From Streptomyces caelestis (lineage in GTDB: Bacteria; Actinomycetota; Actinomycetes; Streptomycetales; Streptomycetaceae), in contig NZ_LGCN01000240.1 of assembly GCF_001279005.1 (NCBI RefSeq), positions 62,001 to 126,000 on the forward strand: a stretch of DNA of 64,000 bases, given 5' to 3'. Shown here piece after piece: positions 51,595-59,368 of this stretch; positions within the stretch are counted from its first letter, which is position 1, and each line of letters opens with the position of its first letter. The notes under the pieces were generated by a model. It ran no database searches and was not told the DNA's origin. It saw nothing but the letters and a program-made list of their open reading frames with translations. The translations under genes were made by a program, and so were the position numbers.

Positions 51595-52262
51595 CGGATG
51601 CCCCTGTCCTTGCCGGGGGTGAGATCCAGCACCTGGTCCACCTGGTCGAGTTGGTTGAGCATGTGGGTGACCACGACGACGGCCCTGCCGGCCTCGCGCC
51701 ATGCCCGGACGCTCCGCCAGAAGTCCACGTACGAACCGTGGTCGAACCCCTGGTAGGGCTCGTCGAGCAGCAGCAGGTCGGGGGCGCCGAGGGCCGACAG
51801 CACGACGTTCAGCTTCTGACGGGTGCCACCCGACAGGTCCTTGGCGAGGACGCCCCGCGCGGGGGACCAGTCGAGCTCTCCCGCGAGTTTCCGGCCACGG
51901 TGGTCGGACTCCTTGCGGCTCAGACCCCGGCCGGCGCCGAAGAGGGTGAAGTGCTCCCCGGGGGTCAGGAAACCCATGACGCCGGCGTTCTGCGGGCAGT
52001 AACCGAGGCTGCCGGAGACGGTGACCCGCCCCTTGTCGGGGGAGATCAGGCCGGCGCAGATCTTGAGCAGGGTGGACTTGCCCGCCCCGTTGCCGCCGAC
52101 GATCGCGGCGATCTCGCCCGCGTGCACGACGAGGTCCACACCGGTCAGGACGCGGCGGCGTTTGTAGCGCTTCGCGATGCCCCGCGCCTGCAGGAGGACT
52201 TTACGGCCGGCGGGCTCGGACATGCCGTGGAACCCCTCTCGGGCACCGACGGAATAGCCCAT
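51591..52262 (-). CDS. ABC transporter ATP-binding protein (MoeX5/MoeP5-type)
   Basis: A cytoplasmic ATPase. ATG 52262 (AAAGGTGG upstream) gives 223 residues; ATG 52223 (MSEPAG, GAGGGG upstream) is also plausible. Motifs: AIVGGNGAGKSTLLKICAG (Walker A), KDLSGGTRQKLNVVLSALG (signature LSGGT) and LLLLDEPYQGFDHG (Walker B), with VVVTHMLNQLDQVDQVLDL as switch region. It is coupled to the permease. It lies divergently from the glycosyltransferase at 52.7 kb across about 450 nt. Confidence 0.92.
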   Translation of the reverse strand: MGYSVGAREGFHGMSEPAGRKVLLQARGIAKRYKRRRVLTGVDLVVHAGEIAAIVGGNGAGKSTLLKICAGLISPDKGRVTVSGSLGYCPQNAGVMGFLTPGEHFTLFGAGRGLSRKESDHRGRKLAGELDWSPARGVLAKDLSGGTRQKLNVVLSALGAPDLLLLDEPYQGFDHGSYVDFWRSVRAWREAGRAVVVVTHMLNQLDQVDQVLDLTPGKDRGIR

Positions 52263-52714
52263 GGCTGCCACCTTTCTGCCGACCGCGACAAACGGCACGC
52301 GTTGCCGGCCTCAATGGTCAGGATGTGTGTCCCGGCCGGGTTCGCCGCCCCGGCCGACGCTCGCGGACTCAGCCTGCCACACGCGGCGTGCGGGGCGGCC
52401 GGGGCCGCGATTCCCCGGAAGTCCGGGTCTCCCGCGAGCCGGTTTCGGGGGATCCTACGGGGCGGCCGGCCGGTGGCGGGATCCCTGCCCCGCATTTCGG
52501 CCATCTGTTTCCCCCGCCCGGAACCGCTCTTGCAGGCCCGCCCAACGGCTGGTTAGCGTACCGACCCAGCCACACTCATCGCTCACTCGTGCGTTGCCCG
52601 CATTCGTGTTCAATTCGCCTCTTCCGGAGTTCACCGCCGGAACGGGAACCGGTGGGCCGCACCCCGTGTCAGGACCAGAGGGAATTTCCGCTCGGAACGA
52701 CGAAGGGGACGTGG
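52263..52714. other. Divergent promoter region
   Basis: About 450 nt between the ABC ATPase (minus) and a glycosyltransferase (plus). Longer plus-strand frames through it lack coding character. It should contain both promoters; I could not fix their boxes. Confidence 0.45.
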
Positions 52715-53923
52715 ATGCGCGGGGGGACCGTGGACCGTCGTGTGTGGTGGCAGCGGGCCGTGGCCCGTGGTTTCGCGCCACCGCCCGCCCGCCCCACCCC
52801 GTTCGTCCTGGTGGGACGCGAGGGACCGGACTCGGACGTCCGCGGCGAGGTGCGCGAGGACGGCGTGAGCGGCGTGCGGCCCGGCGGGGCGGCGTTCCCG
52901 CTGCCGTCCGGTGGCCTCGGGGTGCTGCTGCCCACCTATGTGGGGCGGTGCGACGCCACGGCGCACGAGCAGACGTTCCGTCATGTGCTGGACTCCCTGG
53001 CGGAGGTGCGGCAGGCCCACCCGTCCCTTCCGCTGTCGGTGTGGGTGGGTCTGCAGTACGGTCCCGGAGAGGACGAAGAGGCGCTGCGCAGGCTGCGCCG
53101 GCTGGCCGGGCTGGTCCCCGAGGACCCGGACCTCACCCTGGTCGGCCTGGCCCTTCCCGGGCCGGGGAAGCTGCGCACGGTGAGCACGGTGCTGCGGCTC
53201 TCCGAGGATCTCGGCTACTCGGGCTGGCTGTGGACGGACGACGACGTCGAGATCGCCCCCCGCTGCCTCGCCCTGCTGGTCTCCCGGTTCCTCGAACGCG
53301 GCGAACGGGGCGCGGTCGGGGCGCACTCGGTGGCACTGGCCCGGGAGACGGCCACCTCGCAGGCCATGGACCGGGTCTCGGGCGTCACCGCTCCGCCGAA
53401 GGCCTGCCCGGCGGCGGCCTGTCTGGTGGTCGCGACGGACGTGCTGGGCACCGGCATCCCGGTCAGACGCCTGACCGACGACGGGTACGTGGTGTTCGAG
53501 CTGCTCGACGCCGAGGCGGCCGATCCGCTGCACGACCTGGAGGTGCTGCCGGAGGCCCGGATCAGCTTCTACCGCGTCAGCCGCACCCACGACACGTTCC
53601 AGCGGCTGCGCCGCTCCCTCTACAGCCATGTGACCTGCGTCGCCGACTACCCCTGGCCCACCTCACGGGTCTACCTGACCCGGGTCCTCTTCCACGGCCT
53701 GTGGCCGCTCGCGGCCTGGGACGGCAGCCGCGGTCCCGTGCGCGGCGTGCAGCGCTGGCTGATCAAGGGACTGCACTTCACCTGGTTCTGCGGCGTGGCC
53801 GGCTCCCTGGCGGTGCGCGGTGCGACGGGACGGCCCCTGCGCCACGTGGCGTGGGGCGACGAGGGGGACTTCCGCAGCCCCACCGTCGAGGAACCCGCCG
53901 CGGGAGCGGCTGCCGGGCACTGA
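52715..53923 (+). CDS. GT-A glycosyltransferase, paralogue of the gene at 45.7 kb (MoeGT4/GT5 candidate)
   Basis: I start at ATG 52715 (MRGGTVDRRVWW) with AAGGGG upstream, giving 402 residues rather than the 532 of the open frame. Core blocks: LGVLLPTYVGRCDATAHEQT, LALPGPGKLRTVSTVL, WLWTDDDVEIAPRCL (acidic DxD), LTDDGYVVFELLDAEAADPL, VLFHGLWPLAAWDG and LIKGLHFTWFCGVAGSLAVRG. They align block by block with the 45.7-kb enzyme, which also ends with an LIKWLYFAWFAGIGGELYARG-type segment. It begins a three-gene glycosyltransferase run. Confidence 0.82.
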   Translation: MRGGTVDRRVWWQRAVARGFAPPPARPTPFVLVGREGPDSDVRGEVREDGVSGVRPGGAAFPLPSGGLGVLLPTYVGRCDATAHEQTFRHVLDSLAEVRQAHPSLPLSVWVGLQYGPGEDEEALRRLRRLAGLVPEDPDLTLVGLALPGPGKLRTVSTVLRLSEDLGYSGWLWTDDDVEIAPRCLALLVSRFLERGERGAVGAHSVALARETATSQAMDRVSGVTAPPKACPAAACLVVATDVLGTGIPVRRLTDDGYVVFELLDAEAADPLHDLEVLPEARISFYRVSRTHDTFQRLRRSLYSHVTCVADYPWPTSRVYLTRVLFHGLWPLAAWDGSRGPVRGVQRWLIKGLHFTWFCGVAGSLAVRGATGRPLRHVAWGDEGDFRSPTVEEPAAGAAAGH

Positions 53924-53963
53924 CACACGAGGCCGCCCCGAGGGCGGCCCGGAAGGAGACCCG

Positions 53964-54779
53964 ATGGCGACAGCCGGTCCGACCGGGGCGGCGGTGACCG
54001 TCATCCTGCCCCACCACGACTGTGCGGCGTACCTGGGTGCGGCCGTCGCGTCGGTGCTCGCCCAGGACCGTCCGGACCTCCGGCTGACGGTGGTGGACGA
54101 CTGCTCACCCGACGAGAAGTGGGTCCCCGAGCTCCGTCCGTACGCCGGCGACCCGCGGCTGACGGTGCTGCGCACCTCCCGGAACGTCGGGCACCTGCGG
54201 ATCAAGAACAAGGTCCTGGAGTCGGTGGACACCCCCTACGTGGCCTTTCAGGACAGCGACGACATCAGCCTGCCGGGCCGGCTCCGCCATCAACTGGCCG
54301 CCCTGGAGAAGGACCGTGCCGACCTGGTCGGGTGCGCCTACTCCTGCATCGACGAGGCCGGCCGCACGACGGGGCGGCGACGCATGCCCCGCAACGGCAA
54401 CCTGTGGATGCGGCTGGGGCGGACGACCGTGCTCCTGCATCCGTCCTCGGTGGTGCGGCGCTCGGTGCTGGAGACCCTCGGCGGCTTCGACGGCACCGTG
54501 CGGCTGGGCGCCGACACCGACTTCCACCTCCGGGCGGCCCGCCTGTACCGGCTGCGCAGCGTGCGCAAGGTGCTCTACCGGTACCGGATCTGGCCCAAGT
54601 CGCTCACCCAGGCGCCCGACACCGGATTCGGGTCCGCGCAACGACGGGCGTACACGGAGGCGATGACCGCCCAGGAGGAGCGAAGGCGACGGGCCCGCAC
54701 CCGTGAGGAGCTGCTCCCGCTGCTGATCGCCCCGCCCAACGACATCGACTTCACCCTGACCCGGGTCGAGCTCGGTTAG
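53964..54779 (+). CDS. GT2 glycosyltransferase, single domain (MoeGT2/GT3 candidate)
   Basis: 271 residues behind a perfect GGAAGGAG. GT-A motifs: VTVILPHHDCAAYLGAAVAS, LTVVDDCSPDEKWVPEL, YVAFQDSDDISLPGRLRHQL (the DxD as DSDD) and LGADTDFHLRAARLYRL, which carries the likely catalytic Asp region. Family-2 enzymes of this compact type add hexoses to glycans. It follows the preceding transferase by 40 nt and precedes the next by 8 nt. It could add the branching glucose or the terminal galacturonate; the sequence does not settle which. Confidence 0.87.
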   Translation: MATAGPTGAAVTVILPHHDCAAYLGAAVASVLAQDRPDLRLTVVDDCSPDEKWVPELRPYAGDPRLTVLRTSRNVGHLRIKNKVLESVDTPYVAFQDSDDISLPGRLRHQLAALEKDRADLVGCAYSCIDEAGRTTGRRRMPRNGNLWMRLGRTTVLLHPSSVVRRSVLETLGGFDGTVRLGADTDFHLRAARLYRLRSVRKVLYRYRIWPKSLTQAPDTGFGSAQRRAYTEAMTAQEERRRRARTREELLPLLIAPPNDIDFTLTRVELG

Positions 54780-54787
54780 GGGCGGGT

Positions 54788-56389
54788 GTGGACGACGTGG
54801 ACGGCGCTCCGGCGGGGAACGCGGACGCGCCGCTGCCCCGGATCGCGGTGGTGGTGGCCGATCCGGACGGCGACGGGGAGCGCACGGTGCGCGCTCTCCT
54901 CGCCCAGACGGTGCGGCCCGTCTCCGTGACGGTGGTGACGGCGGCCTCCGGGCCGCCCGGAGACGGCCCGGCGCCCTGGGACGACGGCGCCCGCTCTTCC
55001 CGTACGGCCGGGAGCCCGGACGACGCGGGAGCGCCGGCCGTACGGGTCGTCCGGTGTGCCCACGAGGAACTCGGGCCGGCGTGTGTCGACGCGGCCAGGA
55101 ACGCGGGGGCGCCGTACGTCGCCGTGCTGCGCGGCGGCGACGAGGCCCTCCCCCACTGTCTGGAGCACCTGTCGCGGGCGGCCCGCGACGGCGGCGGGGA
55201 CGGCGGTGCTCCGGTCGGCCTGGTGCAGTGCGGCACGCTCGGGCTGCGGGACGACGGTCTCGTGGACGGGTTCACCCTGCCGTCCACGGCCGCCGGCCCC
55301 CCGCCCTCTCCCCGGGACCTCCTCGACGGCGCCTACCTGGTGCGGCGCGCACTGCTGGACGCGGAGCGCTCCATGGCGGCCTGGGTCGCCCTGCCCATGC
55401 TGCTGGTCCGTCGGAGGACCGGCACCGCCGGGAACCCCGCCGTCGCCCTGGCCCCCGGCATGCGCGTCGTCCGGCGGACCCGCCTGGTCCGGCGCGGACA
55501 CCGGGCGCCCGCCGCCGCACCGCGCGACAAAAGCACGCCCCGTCTCGTGTCGGTGGTCGTCCCGGTGCGCGACGGCGCCCGCACGCTCGCCGCCCAGCTG
55601 ACCGCCCTGTCCCGGCAGACCGGCGCCGTTCCGTACGAGGTCCTGGTCGTGGACAACGGCTCGACGGACGCCACCCGCGAGGTGGCCGAACGGGCCCGCG
55701 CCGGACTGCGGAACCTGCGGATCGTCGACGCGTCCGACCGCCCCGGGGAGAGCCGCGCCCGCAACCGGGGCATCGCCGCGGCGCGCGGCGACTTCGTCGC
55801 GTTCTGCGACGCGGACGACGTCGCCGACTCCGGCTGGCTGGCCGCGATGACGGAGGCGGCCAAGGGGGCCGACCTGGTGGGCGGCGGCCTGGACACGTCC
55901 GTGCTCAGCCCTGCCCACACCGACGAGCAGCCCCTGCCGATGGACGCGCAGACGGACTTCCTGCCGTTCGCCCGGGGAGCGAACTGCGGTGCCTGGAAGG
56001 ACGTCCTGACGGCGATGGGCGGCTGGGACGAGCGCTACCGGGGCGGCGGGGAGGACATGGACCTCTCCTGGCGCGCCCAGCTCTGCGGCTACCTCGTCCG
56101 TTACGCGGGCGACGCCGTCATGCACTACCGGCTGCGGGAGGACCTGACCGCGCTGGCGAGGCAGAAGTGGAACTACGGCCGTTCCGGCGCCCAGTTGTAC
56201 GCCGCGTACCGCCGCGCCGGATTCCGGCGGCGGGAGGGCCGGGTGGTCGTCATGAACTGGTGCTGGCTGGTGCTGCACGTTCCGGACCTGGTGCGGTCGC
56301 CCGCGCCGCGCCGGCGCTACGTCCGTTACGGGGCGCGGCTGGCCGGGTTCCTGGCGGGAAGCGTGCGGCGGGGCGTCCGGTACCTGTGA
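54788..56389 (+). CDS. Tandem GT2 glycosyltransferase with a degenerate first domain (MoeGT2/GT3 candidate)
   Basis: GTG 54788 gives 533 residues. Residues 15-235 look like a GT-A domain worn down: IAVVVADPDGDGERTVRALL starts normally but the metal site reads LRGGDEALPH. Residues 250-520 are a complete GT2 domain: VSVVVPVRDGARTLAAQLTA, VLVVDNGSTDATREVAERA, FCDADDVADSGWLA (DADD), and GGWDERYRGGGEDMDLSWRA (the ED acid-base block). The second domain should be catalytic and the first structural or acceptor-binding. It ends the rightward transferase run and faces the moeR5-like gene convergently. Confidence 0.85.
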   Translation: MDDVDGAPAGNADAPLPRIAVVVADPDGDGERTVRALLAQTVRPVSVTVVTAASGPPGDGPAPWDDGARSSRTAGSPDDAGAPAVRVVRCAHEELGPACVDAARNAGAPYVAVLRGGDEALPHCLEHLSRAARDGGGDGGAPVGLVQCGTLGLRDDGLVDGFTLPSTAAGPPPSPRDLLDGAYLVRRALLDAERSMAAWVALPMLLVRRRTGTAGNPAVALAPGMRVVRRTRLVRRGHRAPAAAPRDKSTPRLVSVVVPVRDGARTLAAQLTALSRQTGAVPYEVLVVDNGSTDATREVAERARAGLRNLRIVDASDRPGESRARNRGIAAARGDFVAFCDADDVADSGWLAAMTEAAKGADLVGGGLDTSVLSPAHTDEQPLPMDAQTDFLPFARGANCGAWKDVLTAMGGWDERYRGGGEDMDLSWRAQLCGYLVRYAGDAVMHYRLREDLTALARQKWNYGRSGAQLYAAYRRAGFRRREGRVVVMNWCWLVLHVPDLVRSPAPRRRYVRYGARLAGFLAGSVRRGVRYL

Positions 56390-56536
56390 GGACCTGCTTC
56401 CGGTGCACGTGAGGACGGAAGGCCGTACGGGTGGGGACAAAAGCCCGGCACACGTGAGCAGGGGCGGCGCCCGTGAGGCGTGGAGTCCGTACGTGAGACG
56501 GCGCGCCGGACGGGTCCGGCGCACCGTCCGCCCGGA

Positions 56537-57658
56537 TCAGACCAGCCGGTGGCCGGTTTCCGGCGCCACGGAGTCGCCCTCCATGGCCCGGCAGGTGGCC
56601 CGCAGGGCGGCGACGACGGCGTGGTCCTCCCCCCAGGCGTCGAGGTCCGGGCCGTCCCCTGTCTTCAGGGCCGGCACCGGCACCTCCATGATCTTCGGGT
56701 GCACGTACCGGACCGGGGTTTCGGAGGGGGCCACCAAGGACTCGGTGAGTTTCTCCCCCGGTCTCAGTCCGACGTAGTGGACCGGAAGCTCCGCGCCCGC
56801 CCGCGCGATGACCCTTCGTGCGATGTCGAGGATCCGGACCTGCTCCCCCATGTCCAGCACCAGGGCGTGACCGACGCTGCCCAGCGCGGCCGACTGGACG
56901 ACCAGTTCCACGGCCTCCTGCACGGTCATCAGATAACGCGTCACCCCCGGGTGGGTGACCGTCACCGGGTTTCCGGCCGCGACCTGGCGGGCGAAGACGT
57001 CGAGGAAGGACCCCTGGCAGCCGAGCACGTTGCCGAACCGCACGCTCACGTACGGCCTGCCCGCCTGGATGGCGGCCGCCGCGGTGAGTCCCTCGGCTAT
57101 GCGCTTGGAGTATCCGAGCACCCCGACCGGGTCGACCGCCTTGTCGGTCGAGATGTTCACCAGGAACGCGACGTCCGCGGCCAGCGCCGCGTCCAGGACC
57201 GCCCGGGTGCCGAAGACGTTCGTCTTGACGGCCTCGCCGGGGAACTCCTCGAGGATGGGGACCCACTTGAGGGCCGCCGCGTGGAAGACGATGTCCGGTC
57301 GGCACCGGTGGAAGAGCCGCGTGAGCCCCCTGGAGTCCCTGATGTCGGCGAGGAGGATGCCGGGGCGCACCGACGAGGGGCCGTCCGCGACGCTGCCGGC
57401 CGCCAGGTGAAGAGCCGTCTCGTTGCGGTCGAGCATCATGAGGCTCTCGGGTGCCCACCGGCTGAGCTGCCGGCACAGCTCCGATCCGATGTAGCCGCCG
57501 GCCCCGGTGACCAGGATCCGCCGGCCGCGCAGGAATCCGGCACTGCTCTCGAGGCCGGTCCTTATCCGCTGCCGACCGAGAATTCCTTCGAGGTCCAGGG
57601 CGGGATGGTCGCCGGTTGGCAGGTGCGCACCGTACCCTGCGGAATTATCGTCAAACAT
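56537..57658 (-). CDS. moeR5: UDP-GlcNAc 4,6-dehydratase, CapD/FlaA1 type (MoeR5-like)
   Basis: ATG 57658 (MFDDNSAGYG) with AAAGGAAG upstream gives 373 residues. The Rossmann motif is VTGAGGYIGSELCRQL, followed by ILLADIRD, FHAAALKWVPILEEFP (the AALKHVP-type block of this family), NISTDKAVDPVGVLGYSKR (SDR Ser/Thr and YxxxK) and VRFGNVLGCQGSF. It lacks the N-terminal membrane region of long CapD proteins, so it is cytosolic. MoeR5 makes UDP-4-keto-6-deoxy-GlcNAc for chinovosamine. Its partner reductase lies 313 nt upstream on the same strand. Confidence 0.87.
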   Translation of the reverse strand: MFDDNSAGYGAHLPTGDHPALDLEGILGRQRIRTGLESSAGFLRGRRILVTGAGGYIGSELCRQLSRWAPESLMMLDRNETALHLAAGSVADGPSSVRPGILLADIRDSRGLTRLFHRCRPDIVFHAAALKWVPILEEFPGEAVKTNVFGTRAVLDAALAADVAFLVNISTDKAVDPVGVLGYSKRIAEGLTAAAAIQAGRPYVSVRFGNVLGCQGSFLDVFARQVAAGNPVTVTHPGVTRYLMTVQEAVELVVQSAALGSVGHALVLDMGEQVRILDIARRVIARAGAELPVHYVGLRPGEKLTESLVAPSETPVRYVHPKIMEVPVPALKTGDGPDLDAWGEDHAVVAALRATCRAMEGDSVAPETGHRLV

Positions 57659-57971
57659 GCAGTCACACTTCCTTTTTGACAAGAGCCATGACTGATGTGC
57701 CGACCGACACGACGAACTGGACCGACGTGTCGTCTTGGTGCTTTCTTCGCCGACACCATTGCGCTGTCTTCCCGGGGCGTTGTGCCCGAGGACCACATTC
57801 CGGCGGCCGTTCGCCACCTGCCGCACCGGCTCCGTCGACGTCGGGCGGATCCGCGTGGACGTCCGGAGGCGGCCGGGATCGTCACCTTATCGAGGGGCGG
57901 GCCGGCGCGGGGCGATTTCCTCGACCGCCGCCGGACACGCCCGGCGGCGCCGGGCGGTGAGCCGGGCCGGC
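57659..57971. other. Upstream region of the moeR5-like gene
   Basis: 313 nt between two codirectional minus-strand genes. No gene is supported. The segment at 57650-57700 is less GC-rich and probably carries the moeR5-like promoter. Confidence 0.45.
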
Positions 57972-58802
57972 TCACGGGCCGCCGACGCCGAGGAATTCGC
58001 GCGCGCCCCGCAAGCGGGTCCGGACCCGGGCCCGGGTGGCGTCGGTGACGAGGCGGATGTCCAGCCCTCCCGGCGGGTCCACGTCGCTGCGCAGCCCGGC
58101 CGGCAGCCGGGCGGGGTCCAGTCCGTCGCGCCGGGCGATGAGGACGCCCAGTTCGTGACGGTTCATCGCGTCCGGTCCGGCCACGTGGAACACACCGGAT
58201 CCGTCCGACTCCGTGATCTCCAGGAGGGCGGAGGCCAGATCGTCGACGTGGACCGGGCAGCGGGTGTCGTCCGTGAACAGGACGCCGGCGCGGGTACCGG
58301 CCGCGAGGGCGTGCACGGCCTTCTCGTGGGCGGACCGGCCATGCCCCACGATGAGCGAGGTGCGCACCACTGCGGCCTCGGGCACCGTCACCCTCACGGC
58401 CGTCTCCGCCGCGGCCTTGGCGGCTCCGTAACGGGAGACGGGGTCGGGGAGCGCGTCCTCGCGGTAGTGGACGTCGGCTCCGGAGAACACCGCGTCGGAG
58501 GAGACGTGGACCAGCCGGCACCCGGCCCGCGCCGCGTGCAGGGCCAGCCGGACCGCGCCGTCGGCCGTGACCGCCCAGTCGGTGTGCCCGCCGGCCGTGT
58601 TGATCACCGCGGCCGGACGGGCCCGGTCCAGTACTTCTTCCATCCGCCCCGCATCACGCAGGTCGGCCCGGTACCAGGTGACCGGCAGCAGGTCTCCCGG
58701 GGTGGTCCGGTAGGTCGCGGCCACGTCCCATCCGGCGGCCACGGCCCGGCGGAGCACTTCGCGCCCGAGGAACCCGCTCCCGCCGACGACAAGCACTCTC
58801 AC
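57972..58802 (-). CDS. moeS5: NDP-4-keto-6-deoxysugar reductase, RmlD-like SDR (MoeS5-like)
   Basis: 276 residues. The cofactor motif is VVGGSGFLGREVLRRAVAAG, the RmlD-type VINTAGGHTDW appears in the middle, and the catalytic part has VHVSSDAVFSG with YxxxK in SRYGAAKAAAE. FHVAGPDAMNRHELGVLIAR is the usual C-terminal RmlD-like block. It would reduce the 4-keto product of the MoeR5-like dehydratase to UDP-N-acetylchinovosamine. It is the rightmost recognisable cluster gene. The symbol rests mainly on the MoeR5-like neighbour. Confidence 0.8.
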   Translation of the reverse strand: MRVLVVGGSGFLGREVLRRAVAAGWDVAATYRTTPGDLLPVTWYRADLRDAGRMEEVLDRARPAAVINTAGGHTDWAVTADGAVRLALHAARAGCRLVHVSSDAVFSGADVHYREDALPDPVSRYGAAKAAAETAVRVTVPEAAVVRTSLIVGHGRSAHEKAVHALAAGTRAGVLFTDDTRCPVHVDDLASALLEITESDGSGVFHVAGPDAMNRHELGVLIARRDGLDPARLPAGLRSDVDPPGGLDIRLVTDATRARVRTRLRGAREFLGVGGP

Positions 58803-58991
58803 GCATCGCCCCCCTGACGTCCGGACTTCCCCGATCGCTCCCAGGAGTACGGGGGATGGCCCACGCGACCGTGTCGAGCCGTGATTCCTGGGGGCCGATG
58901 CTACTGAAGGCCGCGGGTCACGGGGAAGGCGCCCGCCGGACGGCTTCGCCGGTCAGGGAGGGGCCGGGGAGAACCGGTGGGCTGCCGGTGC

Positions 58992-59190
58992 TCAGCGGCG
59001 GTACGCGGCTGCCGCGATCGTGACGAAGGACCGGATCGACGGGTTGGTGTCACCTTCGTTCCGCACGGCCACCACTCGGCTCGGCACCATGTCGATCAGC
59101 GGTACCACGGCCGGCTCCGCGGGCAGGTCGTGTCCGGGCGGCACAAGGCCGGCCGTGCCGTTCCACGGCACGGCCCGCAGGCATTCCCGG
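58992..59190 (-). pseudogene. C-terminal fragment of a LysR-type regulator
   Basis: One minus-strand frame reads VRECLRAVPWNGTAGLVPPG, HDLPAEPAVVPLIDMVPSRV and VAVRNEGDTNPSIRSFVTIA, ending AAAYRR-stop. This looks like the last 65 residues of a LysR effector-binding domain (GVALVP..., VRPLxxxPPTR, SPxIRxFV). The helix-turn-helix and most of the effector domain are absent, and no start or ribosome site was found. It lies just outside the phosphoglycolipid cluster. Confidence 0.55.
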
Positions 59191-59368
59191 ACGGGCGCCG
59201 GCCGTGTGGGATCCGGTCTTCGCCGGCGCCCCCGCTCGTGGAGGCAAGCGGGCCCTGCGGTCGCGCCACAAACTGCGCGCGCCGCAGCCGCACCACCCGG
59301 CCGGGAGGGCCAGGAGGTGAAGGCCAGGGGCAGGGGATCGACCGCGCTCGCCGTGCCGGGTCTCCGGC

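Noticed and set aside
56440..56536. Imperfect GC hairpin between the last transferase and the moeR5-like gene as terminator
   Set aside because: The stem around 56493-56526 has several mismatches and is not better than chance in this GC content.
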